Assembly: GCF_040869045.1 (NCBI RefSeq)
Contig: NC_090319.1
Coordinates: forward strand, 306,950,998 to 307,014,997
DNA length: 64,000 nucleotides
Reading direction: 5' to 3'
DNA from: Eurosta solidaginis
Lineage: Eukaryota > Arthropoda > Insecta > Diptera > Tephritidae
Shown: positions 1 to 12,800 of the stretch, piece after piece
Numbering within the stretch: the first letter of the stretch is position 1
Layout: each line of letters opens with the position of its first letter
The notes under the pieces: model-generated
Seen by the model: the letters and a program-made list of their open reading frames with translations, nothing else
Databases searched by the model: none
Told to the model about the DNA's origin: nothing
Translations under genes and position numbers: made by a program

Positions 1-119
1 TTTGCTTTAAAAGTAAAAATAAGTTTTGGCAGCCTTCTTACACGGATACTCAGTTGAAAACTGTCGGCTCATACACAGCTTTCAAGAAAAAATCTTAGAA
101 TAGGAGAGAAGGGGTTTAT

Positions 120-301
120 GCACTGCGAAGTGTAAATCTATTGTGCCCCTTCTCTTTCCATTAATTCGTCGATTCCGAGACCCTCAGAAAATCGAGTATA
201 GCACACGCTTTCATGGAATGTATGGGCTTATCTTCAAGCTTGAATAAGCCAAATATTTTTTGTCTTCTCGCAATGGTATCGCAGTCGCAAAGGATGTGCT
301 G
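120..301 (-). pseudogene. Non-LTR retrotransposon relic, C-terminal zinc-knuckle part
   Basis: The minus strand reads HILCDCDTIARR, then KPIHSMKACAILDFL. This is the Cys-rich C-terminal tail that follows RNase H in many non-LTR elements. It is the continuation of the relic at 734-1890, split by the insertion at 310-725. Confidence 0.6.
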
Positions 302-309
302 TGCAGTCT

Positions 310-725
310 GTTGTTGTTGTTGTATTAATGATAAAGACACTCCCCGAAGGTTTTGGGGAGTGTTATCGATGTTGATGGTCCTTTGCCGGATACAGATCCG
401 GTGCGTTCCAGTAACAAAGCACCATTAAGGTACTAACCCGACTATCTGGGGAACGATTTATATGACCACATTAAACCTTCTATGCCATCCCGCCCTCCCC
501 ATTCCCTGGTTCCCCGAGGAACTTGGGGCCGCCAGAGCATCGGCTGTTAATGAGCCATGTCGCCATGGGTAGGTGAGGTTGACAATTGGGTTGGAGAAGC
601 TATATGTTGCGCTGGCAACCCCTTGAGAGGGTTGCGCTACACAACCCTTTGAATCAGTTTGGTACTTTAGCGCCTCTTACGATAGGCATACCTGCCGCGG
701 GTATATTCTAAGCCCCCTAACCCGC
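310..725 (-). mobile_element. Dispersed (CAA)n-tailed repeat, copy X1, with 8-bp target duplication
   Basis: A 416-bp insertion flanked by the direct repeat TGCAGTCT (302-309 and 726-733). On the minus strand it starts GCGGGTTAGGGGGCTTAG and ends in a short (CAAC/CAA) tail, as retroposed sequences do. Landmarks: GGATACAGATCCGG palindrome near 388 and an ACTCCCC...GGGGAGT inverted pair near 340-360. Related copies are at about 2376, 4985, 22945 and 53125. Confidence 0.75.
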
Positions 726-733
726 TGCAGTCT

Positions 734-1890
734 CTTCCGCGTTGTAGCAAAACCGACAAATGCTGCTGACACAAATACTCAGCATGTACAAGTGACTTTT
801 GAGTCTGCAGCGAACTGTAAGTATCCTCGTTAACATTCTTAATTAACATTTGAAGAGATTTAAATTAGTGCTGTATCTGTTTAGCAATATCTTTGCCTGT
901 CGCAGCCCCCTAATTTAATTCTAGTGCTGATTCGTCAGATATATATCTTCCTTCCTAAGTGCATTCTTTATTGTGTGAGTTTCAATTGCTATAAAGTGTT
1001 CAGGTCCCATGTATCTTTCAGTAATTACCTTCCTGGCTGGGTTGTCTGCCTTCTCATTGCTCTCAACCCCTCTGGGACCTGTAATTCAGGCCAGACTGAT
1101 GATGTTTCTGGCTGCTAGGCAATTCAGTTTCACCGCCCTGTGAAGGAATAGTGAGTTTTCTGTCCAAGATATTGCCTTGAGAGCCGCCTGAATATAGCTA
1201 AGTATCGCGATGCTCTCGTTTGAGTATACACGTTGCAGATTTATTTCTGCACACAAATTTATGGCGTATACATCCGTCTGAAAAACTCTAGGTACGAGAG
1301 CTGGTGTCCTCCACTATCTGCGTGCCATACAAATGTATGGTCCCTGTGGACACCCCTAACTTTAGAGTGCGACACTTTTGAAGCCTTATCTTCCAACTCT
1401 ATTTGAAACTTCTTTTAAAATTTTAATATGATGGCAATGCCGTCTTTTGGATATTGGATGAGTTAGAGTCGCCCCGCCAGGCTATCCATGTTTTGGGACT
1501 GAAATAATTTGTCTCTGTAGCAAGCTTCTTTAGCTACATTTGGTATTCTTCTTCTACTCAGATCGAGCAGCGCCTCCATCGCCGAAGATTGGCACGTGCG
1601 CGTTGTTCCGGTGACGCAACCTCGTGCCAAACTTTGGAGGGAATTCTGCGATGTAACTAAATTTGACAACCGCTCCATACACTATTATGGCTCTGGCTAT
1701 CGTGGGACATATCCTTCGTAGTATTCTAGGACCTCATCCCCAGGGCTTGCTTGCAATGCGTCTGCACATAATTAGTACTGTTGCATCCTTCGTTTTTACT
1801 TTGCCTACATGTTTCCTCCATAGTAACTCGGAGTTTAAAGTGAGCCTGAGATGCTTGACTCCAGGAATAATCATTGAAAAGACTGAATCA
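734..1890 (-). pseudogene. Non-LTR retrotransposon relic: end of reverse transcriptase and RNase H
   Basis: Read on the minus strand with frameshifts and stops. The thumb/post-RT region appears at about 1890-1440 (VKHLRLTLNSELLWRKHVGK, then SAMEALLDLSRRRIPNVAKE). RNase H remnants appear at about 1310-900 (AILSYIQAALKAISW, GVESNEKADNPARKV). The order matches elements with RT-RNase H-zinc knuckle. It is old and cannot code. Confidence 0.7.
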
Positions 1891-2375
1891 CTTACCGTTG
1901 AAATGAAGCATACAACATATCGAAAAGGTTTATAAGCTAGATTAATGCAACGAGCTTCTGGATATTTTAAACTAGGAAAATTAGAAAAGTTTGGTGTCTT
2001 CCAAATGCAGGAAAGAAAGCGCCGATGCCCTTGTTATTTGCTGCCGTAGCCAAATGCTTCTCTCTCTGTAGGCTACTAGCCGACCTTGTTTTGTTTCTGT
2101 GCCTAAGAAGCTCGAAATAATTGGTGAGCTCCGTTAGCTCACTAATCAAACAAAACTTGCCAAGTTCAACAAAAAGGTGCAAACCATGATAACTTGTCAT
2201 TAGTTTTCTTTGCACATGATCGGCTATTTACATATAAGCGTCTTTACTGGTCTCTCTCAGCTGGCTCTGGGACCGTTTGGGTATGCAGAACTTTTCAAGT
2301 TCTATGCTGAAACTGAAATAACACCTTAATTATTCAGCCCATTTCGGGAACGTTTTGCTTTGACCTCTTGAAACT
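1891..2375. other. Intron 16, unassigned DNA
   Basis: Short frames on both strands show no motif I recognise. Nothing supportable. Confidence 0.5.
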
Positions 2376-2545
2376 TTCTGCGATGAACTTGGAGTCGCCA
2401 GAGCCTCGACTGCTGAATAAACAGCATTCGGCACATGTGAATGAGGTTGAGAACTGGGATGGCGAAGCGATGTGCATCGCGCTGATAATAATTTGGAAGG
2501 GTTGCACTACACAGCCATTTGAAGCTCTGCGGGTTTCGTTTCTTC
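2376..2545 (-). repeat. Partial copy X2 of the (CAA)n-tailed repeat
   Basis: Diverged match to the middle of X1: the GCCAGAGC(A/C)TCG block, GAGGTTGA(C/G)AA and the GGGTTGC(G/A)CTACAC(A) block occur in the same order and spacing. Confidence 0.55.
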
Positions 2546-3539
2546 CTTGTTAATCTCTACGTTCAAGTCTTGCAGTAGTTTTTACAGTGCAGGGTGTAGA
2601 TTCCCAGTTATACACTTCGCTAATCTTGACGTTAGTAAGGAAATCGGGGTGACTATTATTAGAGCATGCGATTGGTTTTCCTGTAAGTGCGTTATCAGCA
2701 GAAATGGGTTTATGCTTAACCAGGATTTGTTAGGCGGGTTTTGCTGGCCTTCTATTTGATCCTGGATCAACCAAAAGCTTCGGCAAAATCCACCTCATAA
2801 ATGGCAATAATCCAGGGGTTCCTCAAGACTCCTCGGGTCAACGAGGCAAACAATAGGTAAACAATGTTTCAGTTATACAGAATTTGTAGAAGTAAGTGAT
2901 ATTCATACAAGGAATGGTGACCTCAGCTAATCTCAAGGTGGAATAAAGGCTGAAACTGCAGATTAACTGATCTAATTGGGACCAATAGAGACTCTTCACA
3001 CCAACATATCTACCTTTTCGACAACAATGTAATTGTTATCATATAGAAATCCGAGACCCGAGGGTCTGCTTAACAATTTAGACATCACTCCAGTCCAATA
3101 ACGAGGTTACAGGATACAAAGTGTACCAACGGGCCTATCGCTACAAGTGAGTCCAGCTTATGGTTTCTCTAAACTTAACAGTTTCCAGTTGATGAAATCA
3201 TTCTGATTTATTAAATGGTACGAGAGAAGGGCCAAATACTTCCCAATTACAAATGAAATAAACCTCATTCCTATCCTTACAAACCTCTACACTTATTACG
3301 TTTTCTTTTTTGAACAGAGTATACACCAATCGCACTGCGAAACCGTTTGAATCGTTTGAAGGCCGCCAGTCTATTGCTCTGTGCCGATAGGTGACTAAGT
3401 TTATTACAAAGTTTTTGGCAAATTACCGTTACGAGTAGCAAAGATAGGAAATTATTTGTACACGACAGTAGTATTGGAGTTAACTAAAGATAATTAGAAT
3501 GACACAATCATACATTCTTGTACATACATACATACTTAC
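2546..3539. other. Intron 16, unassigned DNA
   Basis: No coding, RNA or repeat structure recognised. The dynein exon 16 donor is at 3539-3538. Confidence 0.5.
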
Positions 3540-3872
3540 CCGCAATGAACCAGCAACTACCAACACCGATTTGATGGCACGCAAACCCCAATCATAATGA
3601 TCCTGTTTGGACAACAACTCTTTGCACAAAGTATAGAGTGTAATGAATTTTTGTGCGAGCGGACGCGCTTCCTGAAATCCTTCAGCAACCATCATAATTT
3701 CACTGATGAGCGCAAAATCGGGCACAACCATAGCACAAGGGCGATAAAGAGCTTTGAGATTTTCGGGTAATTCTGCGCGTCCTGCATAACCGGGATTCAT
3801 AGTGATAAACATGCCAACTGTGGGACGAAGCGATATGATTTCACCCAAGAAATTGAACATAACTTTTTTGGC
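3540..3872 (-). CDS. Dynein beta heavy chain exon 16: second half of AAA1 (residues 2014-2124), last exon in the window
   Basis: Acceptor TTTCGCAG then GCCAAAAAAGTT ([11 protein letters not shown]); donor TTGCGG then GTAAGT; 111 codons. It holds the AAA1 sensor-I segment ([19 protein letters not shown]) and [16 protein letters not shown]. The next exon lies beyond base 1. Confidence 0.97.
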
Positions 3873-6800
3873 CTGCGAAAGAGAAATAAGTGAATAAAGT
3901 AAGTAAGATTAAGACACCATTCGGCAGTGCTGATTGAAGTCAACTTTTTAATCATTTTGTGTAGATTACAGAGATCGGGAAGATTGTTATGGACCTCTGT
4001 GCAAGCTAGTAAGAAGAGTCTGACGCTTTCCAGGAGGTAGCTGAAGGAATTCGAATGTGCCTCACTGCTGGAATTTCACAGTATATAACGAACACCACGA
4101 TTATTGAATGCTGGACAGATGTCTGCGCTTTTATTCGGAAAGCCTACCTTTGCTGATGACGTCATTCTCTCAACCGTACACGCATGAAATGAGTTTGCGT
4201 AGTACAGCCTATAGCTTTTTAAAGATAATCCACTTTCAGTGTGTTGATCGGAGCTCGGAGCCTTGTTTTGATCCGCAAAGTTAGTTAAGTGCGAAAAGAT
4301 TTTACTCTTATAATCCAAGTCAGGGTTTCGGTAGAAATTTTAATGACTTCAGGGAAGGAGGTCACACGCTAGCCAATAAGCAGTCAGACTCAGTAAAAGA
4401 TAATTAAAATTAACCAAACACTCTGGATAAAGAAACGTCTATGGTGGAAATGTAGGCGCTTAAATTAGGCTTTGGGAAGATGCGTACATTGTCTATAATC
4501 CACAAGACGGAAATATAGTACCGATTTAAACAACTGGATGGATAAGATTATGATTCACCATTGCTATTGTGGACGGGAAAGGCGGTTAAGCAGCTCAGGG
4601 TATCAACCTTCACGACCCCAGCGGCCCCTCTTATTGCTCCTGTTGCGGATATAAAAGACCGCCCTACACTCGTAGAACTGAACAAGAACATCCTGATGGC
4701 AACTTGCTTAAAAAGTCCTATTCAGTCTGTGTGCCCAGCATTTAGGCGACACTTTTCGATATCTCACTCCAAAAGAATCCAGAAGGAGCATCAACGGGCG
4801 AACGTTTGTACACCAGAGTCTATATCCACAGTCCACAGCCGCCTTCACGAAGAGCTCTCCTTAGGAATAAGGCTAGATCATATCTATTATTTTGTGGACT
4901 AGCGAAAAAGGACACTGAACAGACCGTGGTAAAATATTGAATATAAATTGTGCCTAATTGTGGTGCGTAGCAGTGCTGACATGGATGTTGTGCATGCTAG
5001 AGGGTGTTCTTCTTCTTCCATTTGATGCGATAGGAGACTCCGCATATAGCCGGATATTGATCCGGTGCATTTTGGAAAATATCGCAATTAAGGTATTAGC
5101 CCGACCATCGCGAGAACGAATTGAGGTGATCACATTAAAACTTCAAGGTCATTAAACCCCCCCCTTAAATGAGAAAATTAGTATCGCTAGAACCTTGCTT
5201 GCTCAATAACTAGGGTTCGGCACGGGTAGGTGAGGTTGATAATTGATTTGAAGAAGCTACAAATTGCACCGGCAACCCTCTGAGAAAGATGCGCTATACA
5301 TCCCCTTGAATACCAGCAGGGTCACTGAGAATGATATAGATATAAAGTGGGGGAAGGGATTTAGACAAAGGCTTGAACCAATGAAAACACTTGGAACGGT
5401 TCTGACTGCTTGGCTGTTTGGCGTCGTGGCGAATTATCATCTGACTTGAGTATATGGTGAGCATATGCGAAAGCCATGCGAGTCTCAACTGCACGGGCGA
5501 GGAGGAGTAAAATTGTTGAAGGCTTCCATTGAGATAACCTCCTTTGGAATTAGTGAAAAAGAATCACGTCCACCCTTTCGAAGAGCTAGGCTCGGTTGAT
5601 ACCTATAATATTTTAAGCAACACCAAGTGTTCCTTTTAACTTTCTCCGGTTTACAAAACCGTTTTAAGATTTCATAGCTCAAGAAGGGCTTCTGCTTTTA
5701 GTTATCTCAGGGACTCATTTACTTTTAACAAAACAGAATAAATCATCGTCATGTCTTAATCAAACTCACCTTAATTGCATCTTGTATGCATTTCACTTGC
5801 ACCGCCACCACGGAAAGTACCTCCACCGAAATGCGATTAAACTCATCAAAACAACCCCAAGCGCCAGTTTGTGCTAGCCCTTTGTGTATATTACCACACG
5901 ATTTATAATCCATTTGTTCCGAGCAATTGAAAACGTACACCATCATACCCAATGCTCGTCCAAGATCTTTAGTAGTTTCCGTTTTCCCCGTACCTGCTGG
6001 TCCAGCCGGAGCGCCACCCATAACCAAATGCAGCGACTGCGTCAAAGTAATATAACAACGATCCGTTAGTGGAGTGATCACCAAACGCGGCGTATTACCC
6101 AAATATTCGTAATCGTATTTAAATTGCGCATCGCAAATGTTCGCAAAACAATCGTCAAATTTTAAATCCCAACGATGACGTAATTGACTCTGCCATTGAA
6201 AAGCGGTAGCCATTTCGACTTTGGCTGCTATAATTTTTGCTACGACATCACGACTATGCACATCGATCGTACACACGGTCATGATCTTTTGACGATCGGC
6301 AGGCGTTAGATCGGTTAGCAGAATATTGATTAAATTATTTAGCTGAGTAATTTGTTTCTTATTATAATCTTTGATTGCATTCTCATAACGTTGTTGTACC
6401 TTAGCGAATGCATCATTTGTTTCGGTTGTCCACCAGATTTGTGTTGTGACGAGCGCAGGTTGTGCGGGCCATTCAAAAATCCAAACATGACGCGCCTTCT
6501 CTTCGTATGCAATGACAGCGCGTCGGAAATGATCGCGTAACGTATCACGCATTTTGTCGGTCACACGATTAAGCCAAACCTCAACTTTGCCGCTGCAGTC
6601 GCAATTATCAAGAAATGGCACAAACTCTTCATGCTCTTTGGCGATCATGCCAGTAGCAAGCTTGGTGCCAGCGATCAAATTTAAACGCCCCATAGAATCG
6701 TAAAGTTTTGTGAGATGACGACAAACCATTTTTGGATTATTACCATTCGAGAGTATGTCCAATAAATCGGCTGAGGAAACAAAATAGAAACGTGGATATG

Positions 6801-9800
6801 CCAAACGCTTCGTTTCCAAATAATCATTGAGGGCTTTTTCACACAGCGTCAGCTGTTTGAGCAACGCTTCGAGCGTATCGTAAAGCTTACTGCCCGGCCT
6901 GTTGGTGGCGCGCACAACATTGCGATCTGCATTCATTTGATTTAAGAGTGCTTTGAATTCGCGATCGATATTATCAAAGCGCTTCGAGTCTTCAGGCAAT
7001 TGCGAGCGTATATCTTCAGAACCAATGAATATACTTTCCAAATATTGCCACTTGCGTTGCACCTCAAACCATGAACCGATTATTTGATCTGCATTGGAAA
7101 GCTTTTGCTGCCAGGACGTAACCTCCTGTTGAAAGTAGCCCACATACTTAGATGATGCCATATTTTGTAATTGCACTTGATTTTCCTCTAAAGTTTCAAT
7201 CATTTCCTCAGATGCCTTGAGCAACTTGAGTCCTGTACGTTCGTGTATTTCATTCTGGAACTCCATATGTGCCCATGTATTTGCAAGATCACGTAACATC
7301 TTCTCCATTGCTTGCTCTTTCACTGATTTATCTACAATACCTTTAACTTCTTCCTCATATTCGTGCAAATTCAAATCGATGAGATCTTTCAGTGTTGTCG
7401 AATCATCCATGCTGAATTTCACACCCGTCTTTGACATCAACTCAACCCAATGACGATCACGTATTGCAGGATTTTGTAACTCAGTTACAGCGCGTAATGA
7501 TGTCATAAGATTTTTCAATTGATTCTCTGTATGTATGTATGGATCCCAGCTACGCATTTCTTTGCCTAAACCACGCAGTTCTTTGCCAAACTTCTTACAT
7601 TCTTGATCCATTGATTCAATATCGATTTTCTTCCAAGGCGTCTTCTTCCATTCATCTATTGTTGTTTGTATTGTTATTGCAAAGTCCCACATCACCTTCA
7701 GCAGCTGTAATTCACTGCGACATTTCTCAATTTTACTTGAGTCTGGACCTTGTAGTTCAAAGAGCACAGCAGATTCAGCTAGCGATCTCTGACGTTCTTC
7801 CAAAGCGGCTATCTCCATATCAGCTTCATCGATTAGATCGTAAGGATTTGCGCATGGCACGCTGAAGAACTGTAAGAGTGGATGAAGTAAATGAAATTAA
7901 GTTATTGTGGAACGAGCGTTCGTGTATTACCTTTTTGCGTAGAAATCTCTTACGATATTGACTAGCCATTGTGTCACAGAGTATAATACGCTTCTCGATG
8001 AGATCCACTTGATATGACTGTATGGGCGTAATTGTTTGCTTAACAGCAGCGGCATTTTTCTTTACTTTCATCCATTTGTCGGGCAGTTCATTGAGCTAAA
8101 ATAATTAAAGATGAGGGTTGCAAATTTTCAGAAAAGGGGGGTATGCGCATGTTTATTTGCTCAGTTGAAGGGAATGGAGTTGTATCGCATATTCTGAAGA
8201 CCATTTTGGAACTACCTTCGTAAACATTTCGGGATGACATGAGAAATACTTCGAAATTAGTTTCAAGATTATTTCGAAACTATTTTCATGCAGTTTTCAG
8301 CATCACCTCTCCATTATTTGTGGAATAATATAATTTCGCAACAATTTCAGAAATAATTCAGAACAATTTCAGGATCACTTCGGGATTATTTCAGGCATTC
8401 TTTTAGGGAACCTTGGGACCGGTTTGGAAAAACTTCAGGATCACTTCGGGATTATTATTATTATTGCTATTACTATTATTATTATTATTATTATTATTAG
8501 ACCTGGAAGCATTGCGATTGTGTAGATTTATTGTGCCTGACCATTCAGCCAAATTTTGTATGTGAAGGCTTTTGATGTATCTAAGTACCTCTTCAGGCTT
8601 CTTAATCCATATCTCATGGGGATTAAGATGGGAGAGTATCTGCCTTGCCAGAGCGGTGCATTCGCAGAGAACGTGAACCGGCGTTTCATCCTACAGCTCA
8701 CAGAAACGACGAATTTGAGTATCGGATAGATTTAACTTACTTAGGTGATATCGGAGACCACAGTGCCCCGTACGGTATCCAGTGAGAGTTCTTAGGTCCT
8801 CCCTGCTCAGATTAATAAATTTGGCTGCTACTTTCGTTGCCGGAAGTATAAACAGTTTGGCCTATCTTTGCTCTGGACAGTAAATCCAGTGACGTCTGAA
8901 TTGTTTTGTTTCCCAGTTACTTATGGTTTCCCTGTTCCCATGTTCATTACCTACATGTCCCTGAAGTCCGGGAACCCATCCCACCAAAACCTTGTTTTTG
9001 GCTCCCAGGTCATTAAGGATTTCAATAGAGTCATCCATTAGCTTAGATGTAACTGTGTAGGATTGCAAGGCACGCAGGGCCGCGTGGCTGACCGACCTAA
9101 TGTAGATGCTTTTCGAGGTTGAGCCTCTCCGCAGACATTCTCTACCGCATATTTCTATTGTGTGGATTTCTGTCTGATTTGTATCGATTTCTTGAACTTC
9201 AACGCATAGATGCCAGCTCCCGTTCTTCGGTCATCGAATTTCGATCCGTCCGTGCACCAGACCTCTGAGTCAGGGCCATCATAAGGATTCCCTGTTTCCC
9301 AGGGTTTCCTGTCCACAATGGATACTTCAAAGTTCCGTGAGATTCTATGCTTAAGGGACATTACGACACGCAGTTGTAATCATTTCTAGATTTTTTAAGG
9401 AGATTCTTGAATATTTCGAAAGTACTTTTGGACTGTTCAAGGCTTACTTCGGTATTACTTTAGGTATCATTTCGGGACATTTTCCTGAATATGGAAATCA
9501 TCCCAAATATTTCCAGATTGATCCCGAAATTGCTCGAAATGACGCAAAAGTTATTTCAAAATGACACCTTAAATAATGCCTAATTGCTTATTAGAAGTTG
9601 GAAAACAACAAAGAGCTCACTTTCTCGTAACACTTTCGGGAGTCTGCAAAAGGGCAGCATTGTCGGCCCAAAGTCATTTATGTGGAGGTTGCTCGTATCC
9701 TCCCCGACTTCTATACTTATGAATACTGCAGAAATATGGGTGGATGCAATGAAATACCGGAAATATGAATCGCTATCGCCGCGGTCCAACGCAGAGGGGC

Positions 9801-12800
9801 GTACCAAGTCGCTTAGCTTATCTCACGGTTTTTCGCAAAGTCAGTATTGCTTATTGTGGGGCCATACCAAAAATATATCGATGGCGGATGAAAATGAATT
9901 CCTGACTTCGGTGGAAATGTAAGTAGCGATGTTGCTGGCAGAAAAACACGAGAAGAATCGATTCGATGTGGACATCGGCAGTTCTGCAGGAATTGGACCA
10001 GGAAATTAAATCTATAGCTTCCTTATAATGCCAAATGTTAAAAACTTGCGATTATCTCGTTTAACAACGAGAAAGAGTAAAAAAGACACTTGGTGAAATA
10101 TCACACCGCAATGGTATTCATAAAGTAGTAAGTGGGCTACTGTATGTCTGTCTAAGAATCTCGCGTCCGGTGAAATTTACTACGACAGTTAAACAGTGAT
10201 CAAAACTCTTCAGGGTAGAAGAAGTTCCCTCAAGGTAGCAATAGATTGCAGACAGTCCCTAAACGAACTAGCCTCTTGGTGCACTAAAATAGTGATGTGG
10301 GTCACAGTAGTTTGCTTGGAAACTTTGTTGCTGATGAACATGCGGAGAAAGACCCTTAACACACCGAGCTAATTCAATTATGGCATATCACTCTTTCTCT
10401 TGCCACATAAAAACAACTCTTCATATATATATTTACCACGAAATCCGCTACCACAAGGACAATGGAACACACTTGTAAGATATCTCGACTGATTAGGCCT
10501 CGCATAACTGAAAACCGTTCTTTATTGATTGGGATATTAACGGGATCCTCTCTAATAGAAGTACACCAAGAATATATGTGAATGACTTCTGCCGAAACTG
10601 TATTGATTAAGAGGAAAGTGTTGAAAATTTCCCTTGAAGTTACTTGACTCTAGACAGGACACGCATTAAGTGTCAGAAAAGTCCCTTCACCGGCTCTTTA
10701 GGGTAGCTTAGCTCTGTTTGAAGGCATTCAGCGCTACATTAGGCAAAAATATTGGTTCCACGCTTTACATGTATAGATGAGATAAAGCATTTGCTCATTC
10801 GGTGGTATAACAATGGGGTTTTGGGCCTTGTTGGCGGCAGCCACTATTACTCAACTTACTTAGACGCGATACGGGCATCAGATACATATGTGAACCGTAT
10901 ACTTTTGACCATACCAACTAAGAAGGTGATTACCAGAACCATTCATGTGAGAGCAGCTATTGGGATCGCTTGGAGTGTTTCCGCACCCAAAGTAATTTTA
11001 AGCACTGCTTCGGGCCCAGAAAACTGTGAGAGATTTAAGATTTTAGTGGGTAGATCTTGAATAGTTGGAGAGAGTCTTACACCCGGACAACATCTCTGAT
11101 ATATTATCTAGTACCGAGGCTTGATATTTTGCTTAGTGACTAAACAATTTTTTCCTTCGAGAAACAAGAAAACAGAGTACCAATACCAAACGAATATGAA
11201 AAAGAGATAAAGGTTATCCTTCCTTATCTTCGTATTTTTAAAAATTTGTGCGCATAAAGGCTAGATTCTTTACTTGCTGTCTTCACTATGGACCAACTTC
11301 TTACCTTCCTCCATATGAGATACTTTTTCTTTGTAATAGTGGATTTTCTGTATACTATTTCTTCTCTACTCTCAGTATGATAAATATTCGTTGCGCAGAC
11401 CAGTCTCCAAGGAAGAACATTTTTTTGTAATCAAGCTCCTTGGAGTTTACGCATCGAGTTAAGTACTTACTCTCGTAGTCAGCGAATGCTTAAGAATTTT
11501 CTAAATTTCTTCTTCTGCTAATAGCGGATAAAAACCTTTCTGAAGCAAGATGATGCGCTTCTTCGATTGTAGCTAGAACAAATCTTTGAAATTTCAATTT
11601 CTCTTACCTGCGCCAAGACGCTATCCTTAAAGTCATAATTATATTGTTTCAGCAAATCCACAATATCGCGCAATGGATCGAACATATAATCGTAGATGAA
11701 TTGTTTCTCGTTAATTGTATTGAGCACAGAAAGGATCTTGAGTAAACCTTCAAAGTCATCTTTGTTGAGTTCGATTTTGAGTGCTTCATTCGCTTCGTCT
11801 ACGAAGTCCTCGAGTTCCTGTTTTTTCGGAAGAACAAAAAAAAAACCAAATATTGGTGGTGTAACAGAGATATTGATCTTTATGAACTTTAGCTGTTTTA
11901 CCTGCAAGGAATGCTTTACTCTATCGATGAGATCTTGTTTAAAGAGGCTTATCCACTTGGCTACTTGATTGAGTACAGCATTCTTGAAACCTATTTTATT
12001 CAAACGTAGCCAAACATTAAAATCATGAAAAGCTTCCCATTGAGAAATCTCGTTTTGCAGTGCAATGAATTTGTCCAACTGAAAAGTGCAGCAAAAGAGA
12101 GAGCATGAAAAACGCTTTCAAAGGACATTTTACCAAGCTGATGTTACCTGCTCTTTGTAGGCACTCAGCGGTGGAAAATCTTCTTTCAACGGCTTTACAC
12201 CCGATTCGCCTTCACCCTCCAATTCGGCTTCACGTTCTGCCGTGGTTAAAGGACGCCCATATTTTTTAACTTCAGCTAGATATTGTTGCTTATCGGAGAG
12301 CCACAAATATGAGTAGTCCATATAGATTTTAGAGTGGGAGCGTATTTGTTGTATGGCAATTTTAACCTTTGTCATAATATCGTTGCGCTGCTTGTGAAGA
12401 TCGGTTTTGTCTTTTAGCTCATCTGAGGAATGAAAATTAAGTAAAAAAAAAAACAGACTTTGATAAGGTCGTTAAAAAACTTTTTGGTCTCAAGCAGTTG
12501 AACCAAAACTACTTCGGTAATTAAATGGGAGCCTGATGTAATGAAGGATGTACTAGATAGATAGATAAGCGCGGTAAGAAGCTTTGATATCTTGAAGATG
12601 AAACTAGCTTAAAAGTGCTTTGGACTTGTCCAGATGAAAGAAAAAAGGAGAAAAATTGAGGGAATGAAAGAAACAGTCTAGGGAGATGAGAAAGCGAAAG
12701 AAAAAGGCAAATAGGAAGACTTTCAATTTCTCATTTCATGATATTGGATGATAAAACTTCTAAGGAAACGAAACCTTTACGGTAGATAAAAACGCCAAGA

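Noticed and set aside
4561..4902. 113-codon frame in intron 15
   Set aside because: No motif, opposite strand to the gene, begins with an unsupported start; chance open frame.
6339..7865. Plus-strand and other-frame readings across dynein exon 15
   Set aside because: They are shadows of the 700-codon dynein exon.
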